DNA of 64,000 nucleotides. Origin: Thalassotalea_B piscium_A (GTDB lineage Bacteria > Pseudomonadota > Gammaproteobacteria > Enterobacterales > Alteromonadaceae). The number at the start of each line of letters is the position of its first letter. Positions within the stretch are counted from its first letter, which is position 1. Of the stretch, positions 1 through 9,336 are shown one piece after another. The translations under genes were made by a program, and so were the position numbers. The stretch is from the NCBI GenBank assembly GCA_049347715.1, contig CP186339.1:2852001-2916000 (forward strand). Reading direction: 5' to 3'. The notes below the pieces were generated by a model. That model was not told the origin of the DNA and did not search any database. It saw nothing but the letters and a program-made list of their open reading frames with translations.

Positions 1-1
1 T

Positions 2-1078
2 TTTGGTGGAGATGAATTTGTTGCTGTATTAGCAAACTTAGAGCAAATACAAGATTACCAGTATATTGTTGAACGTATGCTCAAGGTTGTTGCAGAGCCA
101 GTTACCTTAGGTGATGATTTAATTACTATTTCGGCAAGTATTGGCGTTACACTTTTCCCTTTAGATAACACAGATGCGGATCAATTAATTCGTCATGCTG
201 ATCAGGCCATGTATGTTGCCAAACAAAAGGGAAAAAATTGCTACCATCTCTTTGATATTGAATCTGAAGATGCAATTAAACAAAGACATGAAAACCTCCA
301 AAATATCTCTAAAGCCTTAGATAACAGAGAGTTTGTACTTTACTATCAACCTAAAGTAAATCTTAACACGGGTGACATTATTGGCGCTGAAGCTTTAATA
401 CGCTGGCAACATCCTCAGCGAGGACTACTTTCCCCAATAGAATTTTTACCTTTAATTGAAAATCATCAACTTAGCATAGATGTTGGCGAATGGGTTTTAG
501 AAGAGTCATTAAATCAACTTCGTCAGTGGCAACAAGCTGGGTTAAAGCTAAAAGTGAGTGTGAATATTGCTGCGTTACAAATTCAGCAAGAAGACTTTGC
601 AAACAAATTAGAAGCAATACTTTCCGTGTACCCTGATGTTTCACCTCGTTATTTACAGCTTGAAGTATTAGAAACCAGTGAATTAAGTGACCTAAATATG
701 GCTTCTGAAACCATGTTAAAATGTGTAAAACTTGGTGTTAGTTTTGCCATTGATGACTTTGGCACAGGCTATTCATCACTAACCTATTTACGTAGGCTTC
801 CTGCTGATCTCATTAAAATAGATCAAACATTTGTGCGAGATATGCTTTTTGATCCTGACGACAGAGCTATTGTCGTTGGCATTATTGCACTCGCAAAGTC
901 ATTTAATCGTACCGTCATTGCGGAAGGTGTTGAAACTATTGCCCACGCATCGACTTTACTTAATTTGGGCTGCGAATTAGCCCAGGGCTACGGTATTGCT
1001 AAACCTATGCCTGCCAATGAAATCCCTCAGTGGACGAGTTATTGGAAAACTAATAAAGAATGGCAGCAGCTTCGCTGA
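2..1078 (+). CDS. GGDEF-EAL domain protein, 3' part (c-di-GMP signalling)
   Basis: The reading frame is open from the window edge, so the N-terminus and any sensor domain are missing. The first residues read FGGDEF, the diguanylate cyclase signature; the rest of the GGDEF domain follows to about residue 85. An EAL phosphodiesterase domain fills about residues 95-345. Visible EAL features include EALIRW, the metal-site Asn in SVNIAA, Glu in LEVLET, the DDFGTGYSS loop, the Lys in LIKIDQ and AEGVET. Both active sites therefore look intact, so the protein could make or break cyclic di-GMP; which activity dominates cannot be told from sequence. It ends just before an unrelated TetR gene. Confidence 0.93.
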   Translation, partial: FGGDEFVAVLANLEQIQDYQYIVERMLKVVAEPVTLGDDLITISASIGVTLFPLDNTDADQLIRHADQAMYVAKQKGKNCYHLFDIESEDAIKQRHENLQNISKALDNREFVLYYQPKVNLNTGDIIGAEALIRWQHPQRGLLSPIEFLPLIENHQLSIDVGEWVLEESLNQLRQWQQAGLKLKVSVNIAALQIQQEDFANKLEAILSVYPDVSPRYLQLEVLETSELSDLNMASETMLKCVKLGVSFAIDDFGTGYSSLTYLRRLPADLIKIDQTFVRDMLFDPDDRAIVVGIIALAKSFNRTVIAEGVETIAHASTLLNLGCELAQGYGIAKPMPANEIPQWTSYWKTNKEWQQLR

Positions 1079-1145
1079 TGCTAACTCTTTCAGATAACTA
1101 ACCCCCCTCTTAAATTAATCGTACTATAATATATATTTGCAATTT

Positions 1146-1164
1146 AATAGACGATCGGTCTATT
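1146..1164. promoter_or_regulatory. Operator palindrome 1, upstream of the TetR gene
   Basis: AATAGAC-GATCG-GTCTATT is a perfect 7-bp inverted repeat around a 5-bp centre, ending 8 bp before the regulator's ATG. Its 15-bp core TAGACGATCGGTCTA recurs exactly at 1822-1836. The core resembles the TAGAC-n-GTCTA boxes of NemR/AcuR-type TetR repressors. Placement over the start region suggests autoregulation. Confidence 0.8.
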
Positions 1165-1172
1165 ATATAAAA

Positions 1173-1805
1173 ATGAATACATCAATAACTAAACCACGAC
1201 GTGGCAGACCCCCTAAAGTTGCTCGCGATAACTATGATACCAAAGCGGAATTAATTCGCAGTGGGTTAGAGCAACTAACTGAAAATGGCTTCGCTTCGTC
1301 AGGGATAGATCTCATTTTAAAAAAAGTGGGTGTACCTAAAGGATCTTTTTATCATTACTTTGAAAGTAAAGAAGCCTTCGGCAAAGTAGTGATAGAAGAT
1401 TACGCGAGTTACTTTATAAATAAGCTCGATACCTATTTATTAGATGAAACTTATCCCCCATTAACACGCATTAGTCATTTTGTTGATGATGCTAAACAAG
1501 GTATGCTCCGTCATCAATTTAAACGAGGGTGTTTAGTAGGTAATCTTGGACAAGAAGTCGATTTATTACCTGAAAATTTCAGGGGATTATTAATTAACAT
1601 CTTACTCAGCTGGCAAGAACGTTTAACCAATTGTTTAAAATTAGCACAGCAACTAGGACACATATCGAGCACGGCTAATTGTCAGTTATTAGCTGAATAT
1701 TTTTGGATAGGATGGGAAGGCGCTGTTAGTCGAGCCAAACTTGTACAAAGTACTAAACCACTCGATAACTACTTAGATAATTTTATTGCAGGTTTACCTA
1801 AATAA
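1173..1805 (+). CDS. TetR family regulator, NemR/AcuR-like
   Basis: Predicted DNA-binding repressor of about 210 aa. The N-terminal helix-turn-helix lies at about residues 20-65 and contains the typical KVGVPKGSFYHYF recognition-helix region. The C-terminal part resembles the TetR_C domain of the AcuR/NemR group, whose members sense reactive electrophiles such as acrylate or N-ethylmaleimide. A longer start at 1137 would place the operator inside the coding region; the ATG at 1173 just after the palindrome is preferred. It sits 45 bp upstream of an AcuI-type reductase with an identical operator between them, so it very likely controls itself and that reductase. The effector is inferred, not shown. 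Confidence 0.88.
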   Translation: MNTSITKPRRGRPPKVARDNYDTKAELIRSGLEQLTENGFASSGIDLILKKVGVPKGSFYHYFESKEAFGKVVIEDYASYFINKLDTYLLDETYPPLTRISHFVDDAKQGMLRHQFKRGCLVGNLGQEVDLLPENFRGLLINILLSWQERLTNCLKLAQQLGHISSTANCQLLAEYFWIGWEGAVSRAKLVQSTKPLDNYLDNFIAGLPK

Positions 1806-1821
1806 TTTTTTTAACTATTTA

Positions 1822-1836
1822 TAGACGATCGGTCTA
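1822..1836. promoter_or_regulatory. Operator palindrome 2, upstream of acuI-like gene
   Basis: TAGACGATCGGTCTA, identical to the core of the operator before the TetR gene, lies 14 bp upstream of the reductase start codon and just before its AAGGA ribosome binding site. Bound repressor would cover the promoter-proximal or leader region of the reductase, giving it separate control from the regulator. Confidence 0.8.
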
Positions 1837-1850
1837 AATAAGGAAACATT

Positions 1851-2834
1851 ATGTTTAAAGGCATATTAATTGAAAAAGATGATCAAGGTTACCGAGCTTC
1901 GGTAAAAGAAATTGATGACAAGATACTTCCTGAAGGTAATGTAACAGTTAAAGTATCTCATAGTACATTGAACTATAAAGATGCTTTAGCTATTACCGGT
2001 AAAGGGCCTGTAATAAGACAGTTCCCTATGATTCCTGGCATAGATTTAGTAGGTACCGTTTCAGCAAGTGATAGTGATAAATTTAGTATTGGCGACACGG
2101 TATTACTCAACGGTTTCGGTGTCGGTGAAACACATTGTGGTGGCTTAGCAGAAAAAGCACGTCTAAAAAGTGATTGGCTGATCCCTTTACCTAAAGCATT
2201 TACTCCTAGCCAAGCAATGGCAATTGGCACTGCCGGCTACACAGCAATGCTTTGTGTCATTGCACTTGAAAAAAATGGTGTCACCCCAGACAAAGGCGAC
2301 ATCCTAGTGACAGGTGCTAACGGAGGCGTTGGTAGTTTTGCTATCGCTATATTAGCTAAACTCGGCTACCGAGTTGTTGCTTCAACGGGAAGAGTCGACC
2401 AAGCAGATTATTTAAAAAAATTAGGTGCTAGCGACATTATTGATCGCCAAACGTTATCTGAACCAGGAAGACCTTTAGGAAAAGAGCGTTGGGCTGGAGC
2501 AATAGACTCGGCAGGCAGCCATACTTTAGCTAATGTCTGTGCTGGTATAAAATATGGCGGGACTGTAGCAGCCTGTGGCTTAGCTCAAGGAATGGACTTT
2601 CCAGCCACTGTTGCTCCTTTTATTTTACGCGGCGTTACCTTAGCAGGTATTGATAGTGTAATGCGTCCATTAAACGATAGACTAGAAGCATGGCAACGTC
2701 TTAGTGAAATTTTAGACCCCGCCGTGTTTGAAGATATTCCAACCTATGTCAATTTAACCGAAGCGGTAGAATGCGCAAACGACCTAATCGACGGAAAAAT
2801 CCGTGGTCGTATCGTCGTTAATATTAACGACTAA
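1851..2834 (+). CDS. acuI: Acrylyl-CoA reductase (NADPH), AcuI/YhdH family
   Basis: Zinc-independent medium-chain reductase of 327 aa, the family length for AcuI/YhdH, which reduces acryloyl-CoA to propionyl-CoA with NADPH and so detoxifies acrylate, for example from DMSP breakdown. Visible features are the GroES-like N-terminal half with NYKDALAITGKG and FPMIPGIDLVG, and the Rossmann nucleotide site VTGANGGVGSFA near residue 155 followed by ASTGR, a usual NADPH-binding element. AAGGA lies 7 bp before the ATG. Flanked by a TetR gene and operator upstream and a terminator hairpin downstream. No DMSP lyase gene is in the window, so the physiological source of substrate is open. Confidence 0.88.
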   Translation: MFKGILIEKDDQGYRASVKEIDDKILPEGNVTVKVSHSTLNYKDALAITGKGPVIRQFPMIPGIDLVGTVSASDSDKFSIGDTVLLNGFGVGETHCGGLAEKARLKSDWLIPLPKAFTPSQAMAIGTAGYTAMLCVIALEKNGVTPDKGDILVTGANGGVGSFAIAILAKLGYRVVASTGRVDQADYLKKLGASDIIDRQTLSEPGRPLGKERWAGAIDSAGSHTLANVCAGIKYGGTVAACGLAQGMDFPATVAPFILRGVTLAGIDSVMRPLNDRLEAWQRLSEILDPAVFEDIPTYVNLTEAVECANDLIDGKIRGRIVVNIND

Positions 2835-2853
2835 GTCATTAGGTTAAATATAA

Positions 2854-2897
2854 AAAAACTAGGTATCGAGAAGACTATTTGAGATACCTTAGTTTTT
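2854..2897 (+). terminator. Rho-independent terminator after acuI
   Basis: Stem AAAAACTA-GGTATC pairs with GATACCTTAGTTTTT with a one-base bulge and a 15-nt loop, ending in a T run. It closes the regulator-reductase unit. Confidence 0.7.
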
Positions 2898-3134
2898 AGT
2901 TCATGCTAATCACTTTAAGGCTAGAAAAGGTTCCTAACAGAAGCTAACAAGAGTATAGAAAGACTCTAATTCACACAAGTGAATACAATTGTTGGCCGAT
3001 AAACGACCCTTTGTTATCTACCTAATCATAACTATTAAACAATAGGTCTGTTTTAACTGTTCATTTATTGAGATACTAGCCCTACTCTCATTTATCGACT
3101 TATCGTTAAATACTAGCGAAACATCAGGTTTACT
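2898..3134. other. Intergenic, nothing recognised
   Basis: AT-rich spacer between the acuI terminator and a small hypothetical gene. No convincing ORF, RNA gene or strong hairpin was seen. It presumably holds the promoter of the following gene. Confidence 0.5.
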
Positions 3135-3413
3135 ATGTCAAAAAAAGCAATTAAAAAGTTAGTTGAAAAGCATGAAAATCTCATACATAGCGAAGAGTTG
3201 AAGGTTTCTTCTCATGTACAACGCCAGCAAGAAGAATGGTTTATTAATACCATTATGGTTGAAAATGTTACCGTGCCATTTAAATATAAACGTCGAAAAA
3301 AATATCAAACTCTTACCGGTAATAGAGTGAATATCACTTACTATCCTGCGACAGAAAGTATTGCTGGCATGGAAATAGAAGTCATGAATGTTGTTAGAAT
3401 TAAAGCCTCTTAA
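3135..3413 (+). CDS. Conserved small hypothetical protein, 92 aa
   Basis: Not recognised as a named family. It is a small, lysine-rich and mildly basic soluble protein without signal peptide or membrane segment; it opens MSKKAIKKLVEKHE and carries a basic patch FKYKRRKKYQ in the middle. A CAGG lies upstream of the ATG. The opposite strand also has an ORF over the same bases, but this strand has the better start and more protein-like composition. It stands alone between the acuI terminator and a Yip1 gene, with a weak AATAAGG/CCTTATT hairpin at 3464-3483. Confidence 0.6.
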   Translation: MSKKAIKKLVEKHENLIHSEELKVSSHVQRQQEEWFINTIMVENVTVPFKYKRRKKYQTLTGNRVNITYYPATESIAGMEIEVMNVVRIKAS

Positions 3414-3630
3414 TAGTGAAAATAGATATATCAAAACAACCTTTAAGTTTATTTGGTTATAAAAATAAGGGTTTTTCCTTATTATTTGGCTATTTTTGAA
3501 TCATTTCTTGACGAACTCCTCAACATCTTTCATAACTAGGTTATCAACAAAAAAAATAATAATGTTGAATCGATGCTAAAACTGTTTCATTTGGTTTAGC
3601 ATAATTGGGGACTGCAAGAGGAAAAAAACT

Positions 3631-4233
3631 ATGATCTTAAATCATATCTGGGGGCTTTATGCTCACCCAAAAGAAGAATGGCAAACGATAGAAAAACGTC
3701 ATGAAAGTCTGATCTATAGCATGGTTCATATCTTAGTCATTGCGCTAATTCCCGCCATTTGCAGCTACTATGCTGCTGCGCACTTGGGATGGGTAATTGG
3801 TGCAGGCGATGTCATTAAATTACCACAAAACAGTGCAATAGCGATGTCAGTTGCTATGTATTTTGGTTTAGTTGTAGGAGTATTAGGACTCGCTTATTTA
3901 ATTCAGTGGATGGCGAAAACATTTGATGCAAAACCTGATTTCACCCAAGCCTTAGAATTAGCTGCATATACGGCAACACCTTTACTTATGTCGGGTTTAT
4001 CAGCACTGTACCCAGTGCTTTGGTTTGTGGCTGTGGTTGGCCTAGGCGCATTATCCTATTCGGTATATCTACTCTATTCAGGCGTACCTATTATGATGAA
4101 TATTCCTGAAGAGAAAGGATTTATTTATTCGAGTTCTGTTGTCACTTGTGGCCTAGTCCTTATGGTCGCATTAATGGCCTTCAGTGCAATAATGTTTGGT
4201 ATGGGTTTCGGTACCGATTATATTCCTAATTAA
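3631..4233 (+). CDS. Yip1 domain inner-membrane protein
   Basis: A 200-aa polytopic membrane protein with about five hydrophobic segments after a soluble N-terminus beginning ILNHIWGLYAHPKEEW, the usual opening of bacterial YIP1-domain proteins (a W-x-HPKEEW-like motif before the first membrane span). AGAGG is 8-12 bp upstream of the ATG. Function of bacterial members is not established. It converges on purF and shares a bidirectional terminator with it. Confidence 0.8.
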   Translation: MILNHIWGLYAHPKEEWQTIEKRHESLIYSMVHILVIALIPAICSYYAAAHLGWVIGAGDVIKLPQNSAIAMSVAMYFGLVVGVLGLAYLIQWMAKTFDAKPDFTQALELAAYTATPLLMSGLSALYPVLWFVAVVGLGALSYSVYLLYSGVPIMMNIPEEKGFIYSSSVVTCGLVLMVALMAFSAIMFGMGFGTDYIPN

Positions 4234-4253
4234 TTATCAGCAATAACAATAAA

Positions 4254-4277
4254 AAAAGGCAGCGTAAGCTGCCTTTT
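4254..4277. terminator. Bidirectional terminator between Yip1 gene and purF
   Basis: AAAAGGCAGC pairs perfectly with GCTGCCTTTT around a GTAA loop, with A and T runs on either side, so it can stop transcription from both convergent genes. Confidence 0.9.
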
Positions 4278-4300
4278 ATTTACTACATATTCATTCGTTA

Positions 4301-5818
4301 TTATTCAGCACCTTCATTGTGCATATCAATAATAGAATCAGCATTTTTATCTGACGTTTCTTTTGTTGTATTATTACGTAATGCATCTAATCGTTCTAAA
4401 TAACTTTGATCGATGTCATTGGTAATATATTGGCCATTAAATACAGATGTTTCAAAGTCCTTAATACTAGGGTTACCAATAGACACTGCTGCTTTTAAAT
4501 CTTCAATTGATTGAAATATTAATTTATCAGCACCAATTAACTGGCAGATATCATCTAGATCACGACCATGAGCAATTAACTCATTTGCGCTTGGCATATC
4601 AATGCCATAAACATTAGGAAAACGAATTTCTGGTGCCGCTGAAGCAAAGTACACTTTCTTCGCGCCTGCATTTCTTGCCATTTCAATAATTTGCTCTGAT
4701 GTTGTTCCTCGTACTATTGAGTCATCCACCAATAAAACATTTTTACCGGCAAACTCAGCACCAATCGCATTTAGTTTTCGTCTAACTGACTTTTTACGTT
4801 GCTCTTGACCAGGCATAATAAAAGTACGCCCAATATAGCGGTTTTTAACAAAACCTTGTCGATACGGTAAATTTAATGTTTGAGCGATTTGTAAAGCACT
4901 GTCACATGAGGTTTCAGGAATTGGGATAACAACATCAATGTCTTCATCAGCCCATTCTTTTGCTATTTTTTCACCTAATTTTCGGCCCATTTCAACACGA
5001 GAACCATAAACTGAGATTTTATCAATAGTAGAGTCAGGGCGAGCAAAATAAACATATTCAAAGATACAAGGATTGTACTGAGGGTTCTCTGCACATTGTT
5101 TACTGTGTATTTGACCGTCTTCTGTGAAATAGATTGCCTCACCTGGGGCTACATCACGTACAAAAGCAAAATCATTCGCGTCTAAGGCAACTGACTCAGA
5201 AGCTATCATATACTCATTACCATGTTCGGTTTCACGCTTACCAAACACTAATGGGCGTATGCCATGTGGGTCACGAAATGCTAACATGCCATGGCCAATA
5301 ATTAATGCAGTGGTAGCATATGCCCCACGAATACGTTTATGGACATTGCTAATCGCAGTAAAAATATCATCAGGGGTTAAATTGATGCTACCGGTCTGCT
5401 GTAGTTCATGTCCTAAAATATTCAGTAATAATTCAGAATCTGACGTTGTATTAACATGACGACGTGCTTCTCTATACAACCAGTCTTTTAACTCGTCTGC
5501 ATTAGTTAAGTTACCGTTATGTGCTAATGAAATACCAAAAGGTGAGTTGGCATAAAAAGGCTGTGCCTCTGATGAACTAGATGTGCCAGCTGTTGGATAT
5601 CGGATATGACCAATACCAATGTTTCCCTGTAAACGTAGCATATGACGTGTATGAAACACATCTTTGACTAAGCCATTTCCCTTACGCAACCTAAAGGTAT
5701 TATCATTAATAGTGACAATACCCGCTGCATCTTGTCCACGATGCTGTAAAACAGTTAAACCATCATAAATTGCCTGACCTACCGGTGTTTTACCAACAAT
5801 GCCAACTATACCACACAT
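4301..5818 (-). CDS. purF: Amidophosphoribosyltransferase
   Basis: First step of purine synthesis: transfers glutamine ammonia to PRPP giving phosphoribosylamine, in the cytosol. A longer frame reaches 5893, but the ATG at 5818 places the catalytic nucleophile as Cys2 (MCGIVGIVG), as the Ntn-type glutaminase requires after Met removal, and a GGAG lies just upstream. The product is 505 aa, the family length. N-terminal glutaminase to about residue 235; the C-terminal phosphoribosyltransferase contains the PRPP loop VLLVDDSIVRGTTS. It is the last gene of the truA-accD-folC-dedD-cvpA-purF block, 19 bp after cvpA, as in E. coli. Confidence 0.98.
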   Translation of the reverse strand: MCGIVGIVGKTPVGQAIYDGLTVLQHRGQDAAGIVTINDNTFRLRKGNGLVKDVFHTRHMLRLQGNIGIGHIRYPTAGTSSSSEAQPFYANSPFGISLAHNGNLTNADELKDWLYREARRHVNTTSDSELLLNILGHELQQTGSINLTPDDIFTAISNVHKRIRGAYATTALIIGHGMLAFRDPHGIRPLVFGKRETEHGNEYMIASESVALDANDFAFVRDVAPGEAIYFTEDGQIHSKQCAENPQYNPCIFEYVYFARPDSTIDKISVYGSRVEMGRKLGEKIAKEWADEDIDVVIPIPETSCDSALQIAQTLNLPYRQGFVKNRYIGRTFIMPGQEQRKKSVRRKLNAIGAEFAGKNVLLVDDSIVRGTTSEQIIEMARNAGAKKVYFASAAPEIRFPNVYGIDMPSANELIAHGRDLDDICQLIGADKLIFQSIEDLKAAVSIGNPSIKDFETSVFNGQYITNDIDQSYLERLDALRNNTTKETSDKNADSIIDMHNEGAE

Positions 5819-5837
5819 AAAGTTATTCTCCGCCGAA

Positions 5838-6326
5838 CTAAGCTTTATTAAGAAAACTTGAAGATTGTTTGAGATATTCAAAGAACCATTCAATGATTAA
5901 TGTAAATTCTGGAATCAATTGAGAACTTTGCCACCACTGACTTTGTGAAGCCGGAGTGAAAGCATCTAAAAAGAAAAGTATTGCACTAGTAATTAACACA
6001 CCACGTAAAGCACCAAACACTACACCTAATATGCGATCAGTACCTGTCAAACCGGTTTTCTCCACCAATTGACTGATAATATAATTAACTAGCGCGCCTA
6101 AAATAAGTGTTGTGATAAATAAAATAGCAACAGCTGCGGCATTACGAAGTAATTGATCGGAAATATTAGTGAGGTATTGAGCTAAATCGAGATAGAAAGT
6201 GCTTGCGATAAAAAAGGCACTGATCCAAATAACTAGTGAAACTGCTTCTTTAACAAAGCCCCTTACTATACTGATAAGTGTAGATAAAGCGATGACTGCC
6301 AATATGGCATAGTCTATCCAAATCAT
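5838..6326 (-). CDS. cvpA: CvpA family membrane protein
   Basis: A 162-aa inner-membrane protein needed in E. coli for colicin V production and with envelope roles. The start at 6326 (MIWIDYAILAVIALS) gives the standard length and leaves a hydrophobic first span; the longer frame to 6380 would add an unlikely hydrophilic leader. Four membrane segments are visible, with the conserved RGFVKEAVSLVIW after the first. It lies between dedD and purF in the same order as in E. coli, so it is probably cotranscribed with both. Confidence 0.93.
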   Translation of the reverse strand: MIWIDYAILAVIALSTLISIVRGFVKEAVSLVIWISAFFIASTFYLDLAQYLTNISDQLLRNAAAVAILFITTLILGALVNYIISQLVEKTGLTGTDRILGVVFGALRGVLITSAILFFLDAFTPASQSQWWQSSQLIPEFTLIIEWFFEYLKQSSSFLNKA

Positions 6327-6390
6327 AGGTCGAGTATTCTCATTGATTAGAGGCGCGCATTCTAACAGAATCACGCCCAATTTAGCCAGT

Positions 6391-7041
6391 TTATTTTGTT
6401 GGTTTAAAGCGCGCTATTTTACCTTCAATGTTTGTTAATTTTTTCAATGCAGGTATTTGTTTCTCTAAGCTCGATTTAATCAGTTCTGGTCCAACAAACA
6501 CTTTAGTTAGATTACCCGTACGCGTTTTAATTGGTCGACTAAAAGCGGTGTAGTCATTATCTTTTAATTTTTTCAGTAGTTCATCAACATTCTTTTTGTA
6601 TCGAAAACTACCTAATTGAATCACCCAAGCTTCTTTTATCACAGCTTGTTCCGGTAACTGAGTATTCGATTTTACTTCTGTGCTAGCCTTTTGAGCGGCT
6701 TGTTGAGTCTTGGTAATGATTTTTTCCGGCTTAGGTAACGATGCGACTTTAATCACATTATTGCTATCACCCGTTTTACTTGTGTTGTCGTCTTTATCAT
6801 TACTTTGTTGTTCATCTATTGCTGTTTCATCAGATACAGATTCTTGAGCTAATTGCTCAAATTTTTGTTCATCTAATTGCTTATTGGTTGATTGAAAATC
6901 TACCTTAGGTGCAGCGGGAATTTGATCAAACTCTTCCTGATAGGTTTTTTTCTCGCCATCTAAAATATCTGGTAAAAATATAATCGCAATTGCCGCAACA
7001 ATAACGGTTCCCACAAGTCGATTCTGAAAAGGTGTAGACAA
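6391..7041 (-). CDS. dedD: DedD, SPOR-domain cell-division protein
   Basis: A 216-aa bitopic protein: short cytoplasmic MSTPFQNRLVG, one membrane span at about residues 10-26, a long Lys/Gln/Ser-rich periplasmic linker, and a C-terminal SPOR domain from about residue 138 (AWVIQLGSFRYKKN ... KVFVGPEL). SPOR domains bind denuded septal peptidoglycan; DedD assists constriction together with FtsN. It is 9 bp after folC and 64 bp before cvpA on the same strand. Confidence 0.92.
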   Translation of the reverse strand: MSTPFQNRLVGTVIVAAIAIIFLPDILDGEKKTYQEEFDQIPAAPKVDFQSTNKQLDEQKFEQLAQESVSDETAIDEQQSNDKDDNTSKTGDSNNVIKVASLPKPEKIITKTQQAAQKASTEVKSNTQLPEQAVIKEAWVIQLGSFRYKKNVDELLKKLKDNDYTAFSRPIKTRTGNLTKVFVGPELIKSSLEKQIPALKKLTNIEGKIARFKPTK

Positions 7042-7049
7042 ATTAACTC

Positions 7050-8324
7050 CTAAACTAACAATTTTCTAACACTAGCAACAGTATAAAATGAACCGAAAAC
7101 TAAGATCAAATCGGTTGATTTCGCATGAGATAGAGCCATTTTATAGGCATCTTCAACTTTGTCAAAACAATTAACGGTATGGGGAGTAAAGGGTAATGAT
7201 TCTGCAAGTGTTTGTGCTACAGCTCCGCGCGGCACTGACAGACTTGCCATATACCAACAGTCAACTTCATTAATCAGCGCACCTAAGGTTCCACTAATAT
7301 CTTTATCGGCAAGCATTGCAGCGACCGCAAGGATTTTAGCCTTAGGATTTTCTTGCAAATAATTTTGTATATATTGACTTAAATAACGGGCGGCTAGTGG
7401 ATTATGGCCAACATCAAGTATAACATCACAAACCGTTTTAAAATGCTCTGTGCGCCCTGCTACTTTAGTTTTATTAATGACTGAGATTAAATCTTGCTGA
7501 CAAAATTCAGGTAATAATAAAGTAACGACTCGGATCGCCGTTGCTGCGTTATCAAGTGGGATATGAGGTAAAGGTAATTGTTTAAAACACTGCCCTGAAG
7601 TTTGCCAAGACCAGGTTTTATCATCATTCAAATAAACAAAAAAATCCTGCTCTCGCTGAAAAACTATACTACCAAGTGCCTTTGCATGTGCAACTAGGCT
7701 TTTGGCTGGCGCTACTTCTCCCAGCACCGCCCGTTGGTTTTTCCGTAAGATTCCCGCTTTCTCACGAGCAATGGTTTCTCTATCATTGCCTAAAAAAGCT
7801 TGATGGTCTAAATCTACTGTGGTGATTACGCCAATATCTGCATCAATGAGATTAGTCGCATCTAACCGACCACCTAACCCCACTTCTAAAATGATGTATT
7901 CAGGGCGTTCATCCATTAACACTAAAAACGCCGCTAAGGTTGTATATTCATAATAAGTTAAGCTGATCTCTTGACGAAACTGCTCAATTTTTTTGAATGC
8001 ACTCACTACAGCTTGGTCAACTACATCAACGCGATTAATACGTAACCTTTCATTAAAACGCTCGATGTGAGGAGATGAATACACAGCAACTGTTTTATCT
8101 TTACTTAGGAGAGCTTGCTCAATAAAGGCACAAGTAGAGCCTTTACCGTTGGTTCCAGCAACTGTGATAACCTGCGCCCAAGAAAAATCAATAGCTAAGC
8201 GTTGAGCAACTTCACCAATACGCGTTAATCCTAAATCAATTTCACTGGTATGTAATGTCTCTAAATAAGAAAGCCACTCATCAAGAGTATGCTCTCGTGA
8301 GTGGCTTAAAAAATTTTCATTCAT
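7050..8324 (-). CDS. folC: Dihydrofolate synthase / folylpolyglutamate synthase
   Basis: Mur-ligase-fold enzyme of 424 aa that adds glutamate to dihydropteroate and then to folates, using ATP. The nucleotide loop VAGTNGKGSTCAF lies near residue 57, EVGLGGRLDATN near 147, and the C-terminal domain has DVGHNPLAARYL. It lies 6 bp downstream of accD and is followed directly by dedD, the conserved operon order. No missing motif. Confidence 0.96.
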   Translation of the reverse strand: MNENFLSHSREHTLDEWLSYLETLHTSEIDLGLTRIGEVAQRLAIDFSWAQVITVAGTNGKGSTCAFIEQALLSKDKTVAVYSSPHIERFNERLRINRVDVVDQAVVSAFKKIEQFRQEISLTYYEYTTLAAFLVLMDERPEYIILEVGLGGRLDATNLIDADIGVITTVDLDHQAFLGNDRETIAREKAGILRKNQRAVLGEVAPAKSLVAHAKALGSIVFQREQDFFVYLNDDKTWSWQTSGQCFKQLPLPHIPLDNAATAIRVVTLLLPEFCQQDLISVINKTKVAGRTEHFKTVCDVILDVGHNPLAARYLSQYIQNYLQENPKAKILAVAAMLADKDISGTLGALINEVDCWYMASLSVPRGAVAQTLAESLPFTPHTVNCFDKVEDAYKMALSHAKSTDLILVFGSFYTVASVRKLLV

Positions 8325-8330
8325 ATTTTT

Positions 8331-9188
8331 TTAATTTTCAACGATAGGCTGACCGGTAAACTTAGATAATAAACGACCTAAAGTTGCACGCATTTGGCGA
8401 CGGTCAACTATCATATCAATAGCGCCCTTTTCAACCAAAAACTCACTACGTTGAAAACCTTCGGGTAGTTTTTCTCTCACTGTTTGCTCAATAACACGAG
8501 GGCCTGCAAAACCAATTAGTGCTTTCGGCTCTGCTACATTCACATCACCTAACATAGCTAAACTAGCAGAAACGCCACCCATTGTTGGATCCGTGAGTAC
8601 CGAGATATAAGGTAATCCTTTTTCACTCAATTTAGCGAGTGCAGCACTTGTTTTAGCCATTTGCATTAAAGAGAAAAGCGCTTCTTGCATACGAGCGCCC
8701 CCACTTGCTGAAAAGCAAATTAAAGGTACGTTATGTTCTAAACAATACTCAACACCTTTCACAAATCTGGCCCCAACAACCGATGCCATTGAACCACCTA
8801 AAAATGAAAATTCAAATGCCGCGGCAACTACAGGCATGCCTAGCAGTTCACCTTTCATAACGACAAGCGCATCTTTTTCGCCAGTGCTTTTCTGCGCTGC
8901 CGAAATGCGATCTTTATAACGTTTAGAGTCTTTAAATTTAAGAATATCTTGAGGTTCATATTCACTGCCTAATTCAACACGCTCACCCTGATCAAGGAAA
9001 CCTTCTATACGTTTACGTGCTGTAATACGCATGTGGTGATCACATTTTGGGCAAACAGACATTTGTCGATCTAACTCAGCTTTATAAAGTACTGCGTTAC
9101 AAGACGTACATTTACTCCAAACACCTTCTGGAATATTGCTACGTTCAGTCGTTTTTGCTTTTGGGAGAATTTTTTCTATCCAGCTCAT
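8331..9188 (-). CDS. accD: Acetyl-CoA carboxylase carboxyltransferase beta subunit
   Basis: Beta subunit (285 aa) of the carboxyltransferase that makes malonyl-CoA for fatty acid synthesis, partner of AccA, which is not in this window. The N-terminal zinc ribbon CTSCNAVLY ... CPKCDHH (about residues 27-52) is complete, and the crotonase-like core has FSASGGARMQEALFSLMQM. It is 148 bp after truA on the same strand, a gap large enough to hold its own promoter, and leads into folC. Confidence 0.98.
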   Translation of the reverse strand: MSWIEKILPKAKTTERSNIPEGVWSKCTSCNAVLYKAELDRQMSVCPKCDHHMRITARKRIEGFLDQGERVELGSEYEPQDILKFKDSKRYKDRISAAQKSTGEKDALVVMKGELLGMPVVAAAFEFSFLGGSMASVVGARFVKGVEYCLEHNVPLICFSASGGARMQEALFSLMQMAKTSAALAKLSEKGLPYISVLTDPTMGGVSASLAMLGDVNVAEPKALIGFAGPRVIEQTVREKLPEGFQRSEFLVEKGAIDMIVDRRQMRATLGRLLSKFTGQPIVEN

Positions 9189-9336
9189 ATATATATTGCC
9201 TATTGCACGAGAAAAATTTGATAACAGCTAAAAACTACCACCAAATTATTAGTAATATCAAGAATAACCACTAATTAGACCACAAAACACTGTATTTTGA
9301 ACATAAAAAACTGGTCTGTTTTGTTTGAAATTTTAA

